Below, one piece after another: positions 24,050 through 32,642 of a DNA stretch of 64,000 nt. A program made the translations under genes and the position numbers. Below the pieces are notes generated by a model. The model saw only the letters and a list, made by a program, of their open reading frames with translations, made no database searches and was not told the origin of the DNA. The stretch is from NCBI RefSeq assembly GCF_001613305.1, contig NZ_BDCC01000019.1, positions 186,001 to 250,000 on the forward strand, read 5' to 3'. Each line of letters opens with the position of its first letter. The stretch's first letter is position 1. The stretch is from Nocardia vaccinii NBRC 15922. Lineage in GTDB: Bacteria > Actinomycetota > Actinomycetes > Mycobacteriales > Mycobacteriaceae.

Positions 24050-25639
24050 TCATGCCTCACACAGCACGCGCACCTCGCGCGGCACCCGGACCGTCCGGTC
24101 TTCGCGCTCGACGCGCACCGTCCGATCCTCGGCCGTGACGCGCACGACGCGCGGCCCGCGCAGGATCACTCCAGGGGTGCCGGCCGGAAGGACGATGTCG
24201 TATCCGGCGGCAGTCTCCTCGACCGGAACCTGGGCGATGACGTGCGCGGTGTCGGTGCCGACCGCGGTATCCGCATCGGTGATGGTGTGGAATCCCTCGG
24301 TGCCCGTGCCGGTTTCGGCGACATCGACCAGAACGGTCGCCGCGTCCGTGGTCGTCACGGGCTCAGTAACGTCCGCCAGCGGTGGCGCGGCAGTGTCCGT
24401 CCCGGTTCCGGTGTCGCTGTCGGTGACCACGTCCAGCACCGTCGCCGACTCGGTGCTCGTCGCCGTGTCCGCCGAGGTAGGCGTCGGCCACGGCGCGTCC
24501 GTTCCGGTCGCGGACTCCTCCGCGGACACCTGCACGATGACCATCGCATCGTCCGTTCCGGTGACTGCGTCGGTGCCGACGACTTGCGCCGTGACCGTCG
24601 CATCCTCCGTGCCGGTCGTGCTGTCCGCGGACTGTCCGGTCACCGCGGGGACAGACGCGTCCTCGGTTCCCGTCGCGGTATCGCTGCCCGACACGATCTG
24701 CTGGACAGCTGCAGTGTCCGTTCCGGTGCCCGTCTCCGTATCGGTCAGCGTCGCGGGCACGGTCGCGCCGTCCGTTCCGGTACCGGATTCGGTGCCGGTG
24801 ACCTGCACGGCAGCGGTGTCCGTCCCGGCGGCGCTGTCCGTGGCCGACTCGGTGGCAGTCACCGCGCCGGTATCGGTGCCCGTACCGGTGTCCGCACCCT
24901 GTCCGCGGACGACGCCCGTGTCGGTACCCGCTCCAGTATCAGCGCCCGATTCGGTGCCGGTTACCGCGCCCGTGTCCGCGCCTGTCCCCGTGTCCGAGGC
25001 GGCGATAGCGCCCGGCGGGACAGCCAGGGTCAGCGTGGTCCACGTCGCCGAGAACGTTGTCGCACCGAACGCGCCCGGCGTCTCGCTCGCCGCGGTCGCG
25101 AGCAGTTCAGCCGTGGCGATCGCGGCATCGGTGGTGCTGCCGCTCGTACCCGTAGCGACCGCCTGGAAGTTGCTGAAACCACTTGGCGCGGTGGTGGTCT
25201 GGTAGAAGTTGCCGCCCTGGTCGTCCGCGACCGCGACGAGCCAGAGATATCCCTGGGAGCCGCCGGACGGTGTGAGCGCGGGCGGCGTGGGTGTCGTGCT
25301 GGATCCGTTGGCGAACGCCGTGCTCACCGTGCTGCCTGCGCCCGTGACGCGGACGGCCGCCGACGTGGCGAGTACCGACGCCGACGAAGCGACCGTGAGC
25401 GTCGACGAGGCCGTACCGACGACGCCCACGAACACTGTGATCGGCGACGCGGACGCACCGCCCTGCGTGACCAGCGACCACCCCGAGCTGCTCGTGCTCA
25501 GCGTCGACGCCGCGCCCGGCGTCACCAGGACCACATACACGTCGCCTGTCGCCGCGCCGCTGCTCGGCAACGTGATACTGAAACTCGTTGCGGCAGTGGT
25601 GAATGAGCCGGTATTACGTGCGGCAACCGCGACCGTCAT
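24050..25639 (-). CDS. Phage structural protein with Asp/Thr/Gly repeat region
   Basis: 529 residues. The N-terminal beta domain (about 1-215) looks like a virion or adhesin head. Residues about 215-470 are roughly 16 degenerate repeats of 16-19 residues with core TGT[D/E]xAxV. The C-terminus ends in a second short repeat (EDRTVRV twice). Lowest cistron of the leftward late operon, after lysin B, and probably a tail- or capsid-associated decoration or host-contact protein. Repeats should make copy number variable. Confidence 0.75.
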   Translation of the reverse strand: MTVAVAARNTGSFTTAATSFSITLPSSGAATGDVYVVLVTPGAASTLSTSSSGWSLVTQGGASASPITVFVGVVGTASSTLTVASSASVLATSAAVRVTGAGSTVSTAFANGSSTTPTPPALTPSGGSQGYLWLVAVADDQGGNFYQTTTAPSGFSNFQAVATGTSGSTTDAAIATAELLATAASETPGAFGATTFSATWTTLTLAVPPGAIAASDTGTGADTGAVTGTESGADTGAGTDTGVVRGQGADTGTGTDTGAVTATESATDSAAGTDTAAVQVTGTESGTGTDGATVPATLTDTETGTGTDTAAVQQIVSGSDTATGTEDASVPAVTGQSADSTTGTEDATVTAQVVGTDAVTGTDDAMVIVQVSAEESATGTDAPWPTPTSADTATSTESATVLDVVTDSDTGTGTDTAAPPLADVTEPVTTTDAATVLVDVAETGTGTEGFHTITDADTAVGTDTAHVIAQVPVEETAAGYDIVLPAGTPGVILRGPRVVRVTAEDRTVRVEREDRTVRVPREVRVLCEA

Positions 25640-25647
25640 CGCTCACC

Positions 25648-26382
25648 TCACATTGCGTTGATGTGGTCAGCGAGACGCAGCAGATAGCCCGCGGTCACGT
25701 ACGCCGTCGTGTGCTGGCCGCCCAGCAGATACCCGAGCATCAGCTGGCCCGCGCGTAGCAGCTGGCCGGGCGAGTAGTCCTCGGTCATCCACTCGCCGGA
25801 GATCAGCTGTTGCGCAAGCGATTCCGTCCAGCCGCCGAGCGTGGCGAAGCTGAACGCCGACATGCCGTGCGCCAGGGCGCGCAGCGGGGAGCGGTCCGGA
25901 CAGCTCGTGATGCCGTCGCCCGGATTCGCCGCGCTGAACACCGGCAGATGCGCCGGCCACGGCCCGTGAGGCCCGTTGATGCCCGATCCGACCGGCATCG
26001 GGTCGATCGACTCGCCCGGCGCGCGGTTGGGATTCGCGATGACGGCCGCCCAGGCGAGTTCGCAATCGGCGTACTCGCCGCGCGCCTTCGCCTCGAGGAA
26101 CGCCGAGACGAGTTCGGCGCCGAGACTATAGCCGCACAGGCCGACAAGATTCGGTGTCGCACGGATCGCGTCGGCGATCAGCGGCAGGCCGGCCGCGACG
26201 CTGCCCGCCTCGGACGGCCCGAGCACACCGGAGCTGCCGACCGGGCCGACCGCCGCCGGATACGGGATATCCGCGCCGATCTCGTACTTCGCCGGATCCA
26301 GCAGGTGCGCCAGCTGGGCGAGCATATTCGTCGGCGCGCCGGTGACTTCGCCCGTGCCGCGGCAGGTCAGGACAGTGATCAT
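25648..26382 (-). CDS. lysB: Lysin B, mycolylarabinogalactan-esterase type
   Basis: 244 residues. Alpha/beta-hydrolase of the cutinase-like LysB family: nucleophile elbow GYSLGAE (about 96-102), Asp candidate in NPGDG and His in the C-terminal GGQHTTAY. It would cut the ester between mycolic acids and arabinogalactan in the final lysis step, which implies a mycolate-bearing host. ATG 26382 with GGAAAGGAA upstream; the in-frame extension to 26418 is rejected. Confidence 0.88.
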   Translation of the reverse strand: MITVLTCRGTGEVTGAPTNMLAQLAHLLDPAKYEIGADIPYPAAVGPVGSSGVLGPSEAGSVAAGLPLIADAIRATPNLVGLCGYSLGAELVSAFLEAKARGEYADCELAWAAVIANPNRAPGESIDPMPVGSGINGPHGPWPAHLPVFSAANPGDGITSCPDRSPLRALAHGMSAFSFATLGGWTESLAQQLISGEWMTEDYSPGQLLRAGQLMLGYLLGGQHTTAYVTAGYLLRLADHINAM

Positions 26383-26403
26383 GAATTCCTTTCCCGGACA
26401 ACG

Positions 26404-26435
26404 AAAAACCCTCCGCACCAGAGGTGGGAGGGTTT
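26404..26435 (-). terminator. Terminator after the HNH gene
   Basis: AAACCCTCC/GGAGGGTTT stem (9 bp) with a 12-nt loop; the minus-strand 3' side runs TTTTTC. It sits 15 bp past the HNH stop and would cut lysB off from upstream transcription unless lysB has its own promoter. Confidence 0.8.
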
Positions 26436-26449
26436 CCGTTGCGGATGGA

Positions 26450-27415
26450 TCAGGCGGTGTCGCCGTATCGCTCGAGGATCTCGCGAGCCCAGGCCACGAG
26501 ATCCTCGACGCGCTGGCCGCTGGGCTGTGGCTTCACCCAGAGTTCAAGGTTTTCGAGCCGGTTGTCGGTCTTGTCGCCGTTGATGTGGTGGATGTTCTCG
26601 GACGGCAGCAACGGCCGCCCGAGGTGCTGCTCCATTACCCAGCGGTGCTCAAGGACGCGGCCGCCGTTGCGATCACCTCGAAGACCGACGTTCACGCGGA
26701 CGTAGCCGCGATCGGTGAGATCTCTCTGTAGGGTCGGATTCGGGATTACGACGTAACCGTTGCTATTGATGAAGCGGCGTTCGGTAGTGCGCCGTTGGTT
26801 AATTCGGCGGCATTCGTCCGTGCAGAACCTGCGCCGGTAGACCACCTCGCCGCGCTGCTGGGGGCGTCCCACGAACTCGGTCCCACATTCCTCGCAGACC
26901 AACTTCGCAGCACGGCAGTTGTCACTACAGAACTGTTGCGCGGGACCCGACGGGATATATGTCTCGCCGCAGCTCTCGCAGTTCTTCGGCTGCCACTTGC
27001 CCGACCATCGACCCCGCGCCTTGATTCCGTGCTGTCTCATGCGCAACTGGACGGCGCTCGGTGAGCAACCAATCTCCTCTGCGATCTCGATGCTCGACAA
27101 TCCGGATTCGTATTTCGCCCGCAACCAATCCGGATCGGCCAGCTGGGGATAGGTCAGCCGATGGTCGCGCTCGCGGCAGGCTCGGCACCGCTTCTGAGAA
27201 GGGCCATCTGGTCGATATTCCTCGCGACACTCGTCGCAGACCTTCGGCAGCCATTCATCACCCCGGTTCTCGATGCCGTGTCTGCGCATCCAGTACTGGA
27301 CCGTGGGTGCGCTGCAGCCGAGTTCGCGAGCGATGGAACGCACCGAACCGGCTTCGTAATGCGAGCGCAGCCACCGCTCATTCGCGAGTTCGGGATGCTT
27401 TGGAGCTCTTGACAT
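26450..27415 (-). CDS. HNH homing-type endonuclease with duplicated HTH-zinc modules
   Basis: 321 residues. Two tandem copies of an HTH plus CxxC...CxxC unit (about 10-85 and 88-165: SIARELGCSAPTVQYWMRRH; IEIAEEIGCSPSAVQLRMRQ), a third zinc site (CEECGTEF...CTDEC), then an HNH_3-type nuclease core (LEHRWVMEQHLGRPL...IHHINGDKTDNRLENLEL). This is the layout of free-standing phage homing nucleases. It interrupts the tail/lysis genes and is flanked by its own terminator, consistent with a selfish insertion. Confidence 0.9.
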   Translation of the reverse strand: MSRAPKHPELANERWLRSHYEAGSVRSIARELGCSAPTVQYWMRRHGIENRGDEWLPKVCDECREEYRPDGPSQKRCRACRERDHRLTYPQLADPDWLRAKYESGLSSIEIAEEIGCSPSAVQLRMRQHGIKARGRWSGKWQPKNCESCGETYIPSGPAQQFCSDNCRAAKLVCEECGTEFVGRPQQRGEVVYRRRFCTDECRRINQRRTTERRFINSNGYVVIPNPTLQRDLTDRGYVRVNVGLRGDRNGGRVLEHRWVMEQHLGRPLLPSENIHHINGDKTDNRLENLELWVKPQPSGQRVEDLVAWAREILERYGDTA

Positions 27416-27453
27416 GCCTTACATAGTATCGATACCGTGTTAATGAAGGCAAA

Positions 27454-28056
27454 CTACGCCAAAGTTAATGTCGCGGACAGTGTCCAGATCGAGCCCGAGA
27501 CCTTCGTTCCGAGCGACTGGACCTTGTGGTTCAGCATGAGCGGGGACGTGCCGGTGCTGGCCAGCGTCGCGCCCGCGGTGATGGTGCCCGAGTCGATGGC
27601 CCAGCACCATTCGTTCCACGCGAAGTTGGCCACGCCGGACTGGAACGTGCAGTTGACGGTGATGATGCCGTTGCTCTGTGTCGGATACGAGCTGTCCGCC
27701 TGCTGGTAGTAGGCCGTGCTCGCGTTGCCATCACCGCCGAGCGCGGTGTCGCTCACCGTCGCCGCAGTGGTCGAGGTACCCACGCCGACAACAGCGTCTG
27801 CGTGCGCCAGGGCCACGCCGCCGCCGCCGATGATCAGGTTCGTGATCCGGTTCAGGCCGCCGGTGACGAGCAGGTTGCCGGGCGCTTCCATCACCTCGTC
27901 GGGCTCGGCAAGCCCGACCTCTTCGAAGTGACGCAGGTGGAATCCGAGCGGCTCGTGCCCGTGCATCAGGTCGCGGGTGATGCGGGAGACCGACTCGGGG
28001 TAGTACTTGATGATGCGCGCCTGCATATCCCAGGTGAGGGTGTCGACGTCGGGCAT
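27454..28056 (-). CDS. Phage structural (minor tail or head-decoration) protein
   Basis: 200 residues, GAAAGGATT before ATG 28056. The middle carries GNLLVTGGLNRITNLIIGGG, a pattern recurring in actinophage virion proteins, followed by a beta-rich C-terminal domain with regularly spaced Thr/Ser. Flanked by a terminator upstream and the HNH gene downstream. Exact virion location unknown. Confidence 0.65.
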   Translation of the reverse strand: MPDVDTLTWDMQARIIKYYPESVSRITRDLMHGHEPLGFHLRHFEEVGLAEPDEVMEAPGNLLVTGGLNRITNLIIGGGGVALAHADAVVGVGTSTTAATVSDTALGGDGNASTAYYQQADSSYPTQSNGIITVNCTFQSGVANFAWNEWCWAIDSGTITAGATLASTGTSPLMLNHKVQSLGTKVSGSIWTLSATLTLA

Positions 28057-28074
28057 GGTGAATCCTTTCGTGCA

Positions 28075-28106
28075 CGAAAAAGCCGACCGGCGAATTCCGG
28101 TCGGCT
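28075..28106 (-). terminator. Terminator between two tail-region genes
   Basis: A perfect 10-bp stem (AGCCGACCGG/CCGGTCGGCT) with a 6-nt loop followed on the minus strand by TTTTTC. It lies 19 bp after the 28125 stop and before the 28056 start. Confidence 0.85.
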
Positions 28107-28124
28107 GCAAGAGGTTTGGTTACG

Positions 28125-28418
28125 TCAGCTCTGGATGATCCGCAGGTGCATGGACTGGACATAGGTCCGCGCCTGCGTGGTCTGAACGGTGCAGGTGACG
28201 GTGTAGGTGATACCGACCTCGCCGCCTGTGAGCCACACCGTGGCGTTGCTCGTGGTGTGCGAGTCGGTGACCTTCGTCAGCCCGGAATCGACAGTGAACG
28301 TCGCCGAGGAAATCTGCTCATCGGGCCAGTCCAGGACAGCGGGCGCGGCGATGAAATCGAACGGGTAGTCCAGGATCTCGCTCGCGCCCTGCGACTTCAC
28401 CGGAATGTTCTGTGGCAT
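28125..28418 (-). CDS. Small beta-rich phage protein
   Basis: 97 residues. ATISSATFTVDSGLTKV and VWLTGGEVGITYTVTCTV resemble Ig-like or fibronectin-like modules used as virion decorations. Start overlaps the stop of the gene at 28418-28747. No cysteine or catalytic motif. Confidence 0.65.
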   Translation of the reverse strand: MPQNIPVKSQGASEILDYPFDFIAAPAVLDWPDEQISSATFTVDSGLTKVTDSHTTSNATVWLTGGEVGITYTVTCTVQTTQARTYVQSMHLRIIQS

Positions 28419-28747
28419 CAGATCTCCTCATGGTGGTCGGCGATCCCCGCGGATCGCAGGATCTGCGCGCGATGCTCGGGATGCAGATCCGTTGCGGGTC
28501 CGTGGACTTGGATGATCGCGGCGTGTAGAGCGGGGTATTTGAGCGCGAGCCGCAGCATGCCGCGGTCGCCGTTGTGCTCGGCCTCGAGCTGCTGTTCATG
28601 TACGTACCGGTGCTCGCGAATGAAGTCCCGCGTCCAGTCGTGGCTGTCGTGCTCCGGATTGTCGTGGAGATGGACATGCGTCGTGCAGTCCGGGCACTGC
28701 CACTCGCCGAGCATTTCGCCGTCTTCGCCACGGAGGGGGTCCGTCAT
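28418..28747 (-). CDS. Small His/Cys-rich phage protein
   Basis: 109 residues from ATG 28747 (GAGGTGGT upstream). N-terminal CPDCTTHVHLHDNPEHDSH could bind zinc; the remainder is helical and acidic. Common in type among small proteins near actinophage tail genes, role unknown. Confidence 0.6.
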   Translation of the reverse strand: MTDPLRGEDGEMLGEWQCPDCTTHVHLHDNPEHDSHDWTRDFIREHRYVHEQQLEAEHNGDRGMLRLALKYPALHAAIIQVHGPATDLHPEHRAQILRSAGIADHHEEI

Positions 28748-28757
28748 TGTCACCACC

Positions 28758-30653
28758 TCACGTGAAATACGTTGTGATCACGACTTGTCCGTCGCCGCCA
28801 GCACCGCCAGGACCATTGCCGCCGAGGCCGTCGAGCGACGCACCACCCCCACCTCCGCCACCGCCGGGAAACCCGCCCCGGCCACCCTGTCCGGCGACCG
28901 AGGTGCTGCCCAGTGGCAGATAGAAGCCACCGCCGCCACCGGATGCTGGTCCGTACACGCCTCCGGTTGGGCCTGCGCCGGCGGATCCATCCAGTGAGCT
29001 ACTCGTGCCCGGCGCGCCTCCGCCGGTGTTGAGACCGCCCCCGCCGCTCTCACCGCTCGGTAGATACCCGGTCTGGCCTGCTGCTCCGACACCTCCGGAC
29101 GCGGACGAGGACTGATTCCCGTTGCCCGCATCGCCTGTCCACGTGGTCGAAGTGTTCAGGAATGATCCGCTGGCTGGCCGCCGAGTGCCTGAAGCGTCAA
29201 CGCCACCGCCGGCACCGCCCTTCCCGCCGGTGGCTTGGTAGCTGGACCCGTTGAAGGAAGCGGTATCTCCATCGCCTCCGGGCTGCGACAACCATGAAAC
29301 GTCACGCGCGGTGGCGGACGCAATGGCGGGCGACGAATACAACGATTGCGCCACAGGCCAGTTGCATTCGGTGATGATCCCCCACAGGCGATTTCCTGAT
29401 CCGGTGGGGACGGTGTTGCCGGTGTCGGTCCATTGCACGACTTGTGTTCCGTTGATGTACCCGGTGAACACGTTGCCGTTGCGTGTGAGAGCGATCTGGC
29501 TCGAGGTCGTGAACGGGGTGGTGGAGTTCGCGACGACCGTCTGACCGGTTTGCGCGCCGTTCGCGATATACGCGCCCGATGGCGCATTGGTCTGGGTGAT
29601 GAGCCCACACCCGCCGCTGGTATCGCCGACGAATGCCACTAGCACCGACGAACCGCTATAGGTCGTCGGCGCCGCGCAGTAGATGCCGGTGTAATTGTTG
29701 GTCGCCAATTGCGTCGACGGCGTAGCCAGCTGCGCCTGGATGACGTAGTTGTCCGTATCAAGCGGTGAACTCCACGCATTCCAGTTGCCCGTCTCACCCA
29801 CGTACGTGGACGGGGTGAACGCCTGAGCCATGCCGTTGACGATCTGCGCCGATTGGCTTCCGGAGTCGGTGCGCCAGCTGCCGCCCAGGGAAATACTGTT
29901 GGCGCGCTCGAAGTCATCGGAGTACCGGACACTGGCAGCGCCCCCGCCGCCCGAGCCGCCGACAGGAACCACCACCGGGGCCGTCGACGGCAACGATGCG
30001 GCCGAGATCCCGGAGGTGAACGTGTAGCCACCCTGGCCGCCACCGCCGCCCGCCGCGCCGGACGTATTGAAGGCCACGCCGCCCTGTGCGCCGCCGCCGC
30101 CCGAGCCGATCTCCATGGCGTCCGCCGTCGTCATCCCAGTCTGCTTCGTCCATGTCGCGCTGCGGTTGTAGATGTCGATCCTCGGAGCCTTCCCGCTCGC
30201 CTGGACCGTGGCGTTAAGAAGCTGGACCGCAGGGCCGACATCGGCAGCCGCCGTGGATTCGGCCGAGCCGGTGATGTTGCTCGTCACGCCCGACGCGATC
30301 GTGCTGGTATTCGTCAGCGCCGCCGAGGCGTCAGCGCGCAAGGACGACGCCCACCCGTTCAGGTTGATCAGGCCGCCGGTGGCCCCAGTGATCGCGTCGC
30401 ACAGGTCAGCGAGGAATGTGTCGATCGCGGCGGTGACGAGACCGTTGACGTTCGGGAACCCGCTCAGGATGCCGCCGAAGAAGTTGCTCGACGCCGAGTT
30501 CCAGCCTGTCGACTGCTGCGTTTGCGCCTGATAGTCGGCAGTGACCTTGGCCTGTGTGTTGTCGACCATCGACGGCAGTGAGCCATCGTTGCCGGTGAGG
30601 ATGCCGGGTACACCCGAGGTGGTGTACCCGGACGGGCCGAGGGGAGAGCCCAT
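28758..30653 (-). CDS. Minor tail protein with glycine-rich C-terminal domain
   Basis: 631 residues. N-terminal helical part (about 1-165), a Gly-rich patch (about 180-240), a central LamG/concanavalin-like beta domain (about 245-455, starting YSDDFERANSISLGGSW), then a C-terminal polyglycine-turn region (about 470-620: GGGGGFYLPLGS, GGFPGGGGGGGG). Gly-rich sandwiches of this type form distal host-recognition adhesins in other tailed phages. Likely a tail-tip receptor-binding component. Confidence 0.75.
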   Translation of the reverse strand: MGSPLGPSGYTTSGVPGILTGNDGSLPSMVDNTQAKVTADYQAQTQQSTGWNSASSNFFGGILSGFPNVNGLVTAAIDTFLADLCDAITGATGGLINLNGWASSLRADASAALTNTSTIASGVTSNITGSAESTAAADVGPAVQLLNATVQASGKAPRIDIYNRSATWTKQTGMTTADAMEIGSGGGGAQGGVAFNTSGAAGGGGGQGGYTFTSGISAASLPSTAPVVVPVGGSGGGGAASVRYSDDFERANSISLGGSWRTDSGSQSAQIVNGMAQAFTPSTYVGETGNWNAWSSPLDTDNYVIQAQLATPSTQLATNNYTGIYCAAPTTYSGSSVLVAFVGDTSGGCGLITQTNAPSGAYIANGAQTGQTVVANSTTPFTTSSQIALTRNGNVFTGYINGTQVVQWTDTGNTVPTGSGNRLWGIITECNWPVAQSLYSSPAIASATARDVSWLSQPGGDGDTASFNGSSYQATGGKGGAGGGVDASGTRRPASGSFLNTSTTWTGDAGNGNQSSSASGGVGAAGQTGYLPSGESGGGGLNTGGGAPGTSSSLDGSAGAGPTGGVYGPASGGGGGFYLPLGSTSVAGQGGRGGFPGGGGGGGGASLDGLGGNGPGGAGGDGQVVITTYFT

Positions 30654-30656
30654 GGC

Positions 30657-31445
30657 TCAGTGGCCGATCGCCGCCAGATCGGCCTGCAGCTGCTGCAGGT
30701 TGAACCCTTCAGGGGAGACACCCGAGGTGAGGAATTCCTCCGACAAATACACCAACGATTCGTCGTTGTAACGGCGGTAGAACGACGCCGTCATCCAGGT
30801 GAACGCGCCCCAGGTGACGATGCCGATATTCGAATCGTTGTCGGACGCCGCACCGTTGATGTAGTGGCCGCCCTCGATCGGCGAGCCGGACACGGGGGTC
30901 CACACTTCACCGGCCTGGAACTGGTCCTGCGCCGATTCGGGCAACTGCACGCCGATACCGACCGCTGAGAACAGGAACATCGCCGCGCGCAGCTGCGCCA
31001 CGTTGCCCTGATCGAGTGCGAGATACGCGCCGATCTTGTGCAGGTTGCCGCCAGCGTCGGTGATGCCGGTGGTGCGCCGGTATTCGGCGAACGCCTGCGG
31101 GTCGGTACCCTCGTCGGTCGGGTTCTCGCCGGTCACCGGATCGGTCTGCGACGGGTCGTAACCCGTGAACTCCGAATACGTTTCGAGCACGGCATCGTCG
31201 TCGATCCGGAACGGCTTGTTGCCCTCGGCGCACCACAGCGCCGTCTCATGGAACGCGCCCGCGATCGCGCAGTCGCCCACGCGATCGTTGGCGAGCATCT
31301 GCCAGTCGGCGATCTTCGCCTGATGCCCGAACGAGGCCGGGATCGCCGGGATCACGTCCTTCTTCAGGTAGTCCCGAAGCTTGAACTTCACCGCCCCGGG
31401 GGTGATGTCCTTCTTGCCCAGCTTGTAACGCACTTCGTTTGTCAC
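30657..31445 (-). CDS. Papain-like cysteine-peptidase-fold phage protein
   Basis: 262 residues from GTG 31445 (AAAGG upstream). Cys59 lies in DRVGDCAIAGAFHE and His194 in EGGHYINGAA, followed by IVTWGAFTW, the order Cys...His...(N)xWG of C1-like peptidases. Placed between the holin candidates and the Gly-rich tail protein. Could be a wall or tail-maturation peptidase; substrate unknown. Confidence 0.6.
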   Translation of the reverse strand: MTNEVRYKLGKKDITPGAVKFKLRDYLKKDVIPAIPASFGHQAKIADWQMLANDRVGDCAIAGAFHETALWCAEGNKPFRIDDDAVLETYSEFTGYDPSQTDPVTGENPTDEGTDPQAFAEYRRTTGITDAGGNLHKIGAYLALDQGNVAQLRAAMFLFSAVGIGVQLPESAQDQFQAGEVWTPVSGSPIEGGHYINGAASDNDSNIGIVTWGAFTWMTASFYRRYNDESLVYLSEEFLTSGVSPEGFNLQQLQADLAAIGH

Positions 31446-31455
31446 AGTTGACCTT

Positions 31456-31851
31456 TCATAGTTCTTGGTTGCCGCGACGCTTCGAACTGCGTTGCGAGTC
31501 AATGAGAGAAAGCACCATGTTCATGAGGGTCAGCCCCACCGCGGCGAATGCGGCGAGCCGCACGAACGGGCGGCCTGGATAGTCGCCCAGGGCCAGATTC
31601 ACGACGCCGATCCCCAAAATCGTTGCGATGCAGGCGATCAGGCCCATAATCGCGCGCCCGGGCGCGGTCTGACGCCAGTTGCTGCCCGGCCGTGCATACA
31701 ACGCAACGAAGATGACCGCCTTGATCATCAGCAGCACCAGGAACACATCGGCCGTCATGACCGCGCCATAGAGCGGTGTCACGACAGCCACGACGCCAAG
31801 GTTGGCGACGGCAACGGCGGCCAGAATGGCGTGCCGTTTGGTGGTGCTCAC
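31456..31851 (-). CDS. Four-TM membrane protein, holin candidate
   Basis: 131 residues with four hydrophobic segments (about 10-30, 33-52, 68-87 and 97-115) and a basic tail (RSSKRRGNQEL). Its position three genes after the endolysin fits a holin or lysis accessory protein. ATG 31851 overlaps the preceding stop. Confidence 0.7.
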   Translation of the reverse strand: MSTTKRHAILAAVAVANLGVVAVVTPLYGAVMTADVFLVLLMIKAVIFVALYARPGSNWRQTAPGRAIMGLIACIATILGIGVVNLALGDYPGRPFVRLAAFAAVGLTLMNMVLSLIDSQRSSKRRGNQEL

Positions 31852-32069
31852 GAATTCCCCCTTCGGAGAGTCCAGGCGAGTTCGATCGACTCACCGAAGT
31901 GGTTGCGCTCGAGGGCATCCCGGATCGCGGAGCCGATCCGCTGCGCTTCGGGTGCTTTCTCCTCGACGCGGCGGCGCTGGGCGGCCGCCTTCTCGGCGGC
32001 CTGCCGGGCGTTCCTCACCTCATCCGGTTCACAGCGGCGGCGATCAGTCTTTTTCGATCGACGGAACAT
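31848..32069 (-). CDS. Small highly charged phage protein
   Basis: 73 residues. Basic N-terminus (MFRRSKKTDRRR), Ala/Arg/Glu coiled coil, then ERNHFGESIELAW. It resembles the short DUF7620-like proteins found beside actinophage holins (name from memory of pattern). It overlaps the preceding gene by 26 bp and the next by 4 bp. Confidence 0.6.
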   Translation of the reverse strand: MFRRSKKTDRRRCEPDEVRNARQAAEKAAAQRRRVEEKAPEAQRIGSAIRDALERNHFGESIELAWTLRRGNS

Positions 32070-32376
32070 GGCCGCTCCCGGGGTCACCCACGTGGTTCGA
32101 TGCCGCCGGGGCCGTCGGCAGCGTTTGCAGCAACGCGACCGACAACCGGCCCTGCACGGTCAGCTCCGCGTTCTGCGTCACCAAACTGCCGATGGTGACG
32201 GCCTGGTCCGCGTTGGTCTGCCGCAGCCACGCGATCTCGGCGGCGTCGTCGGCCGACGCCTTGTCCACCCAGCTGCGAGGCACAAGCAGCCCGCGCAGCA
32301 CCATCCAGGTGAACGTCGCCAGCAGACCGACCGGAGTCAGGGCCGCCAGCGGTAGCACATTCAGCATCACCTGCAC
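32044..32376 (-). CDS. Single-TM coiled-coil protein of the lysis cassette
   Basis: 110 residues. N-terminal membrane helix (about 5-32, LPLAALTPVGLLATFTWMVL), then a helical segment and a Pro/Gly tail. The 1-TM plus coil layout suits a holin partner or spanin-like component. The start shares a base with the stop of the 88-residue gene. Confidence 0.6.
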   Translation of the reverse strand: MQVMLNVLPLAALTPVGLLATFTWMVLRGLLVPRSWVDKASADDAAEIAWLRQTNADQAVTIGSLVTQNAELTVQGRLSVALLQTLPTAPAASNHVGDPGSGHVPSIEKD

Positions 32377-32642
32377 TACGCATGCCGATCAGCAGCCGGA
32401 CCGGAGCCGGGCACGGTAGGGGGCGGCGACGGTTTGGCCGCGAGCGCCACCGGGGTGACCTTGGCGTGTATGGCCTCCGTCGCGCCGATGCCGAATATGG
32501 CGGCAACGATGCCTGCGATCCAGTTCGCGGTATCTGCATCGGCGCCCGCGCGGATCGCCAGGTAGCCGACGAAACCGGCCACCACCGGATAGAAGGCCAT
32601 CCGTACCGGCTGCGATTCGATCAGTGAGACAACCTTGTTCAC
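32376..32642 (-). CDS. Two-TM membrane protein, main holin candidate
   Basis: 88 residues with two segments (about 16-34, AFYPVVAGFVGYLAIRAG; about 39-56, ANWIAGIVAAIFGIGATE) and a Pro-rich cytoplasmic tail. Immediately follows the endolysin gene with a 4-bp overlap, the classical holin position. Confidence 0.7.
   Translation of the reverse strand: MNKVVSLIESQPVRMAFYPVVAGFVGYLAIRAGADADTANWIAGIVAAIFGIGATEAIHAKVTPVALAAKPSPPPTVPGSGPAADRHA

Noticed and set aside
24250..25000. Repeat-rich DNA as a CRISPR or minisatellite
   Set aside because: Repeats vary at the nucleotide level, have no spacers and keep a protein period, so they belong to the repeat protein.
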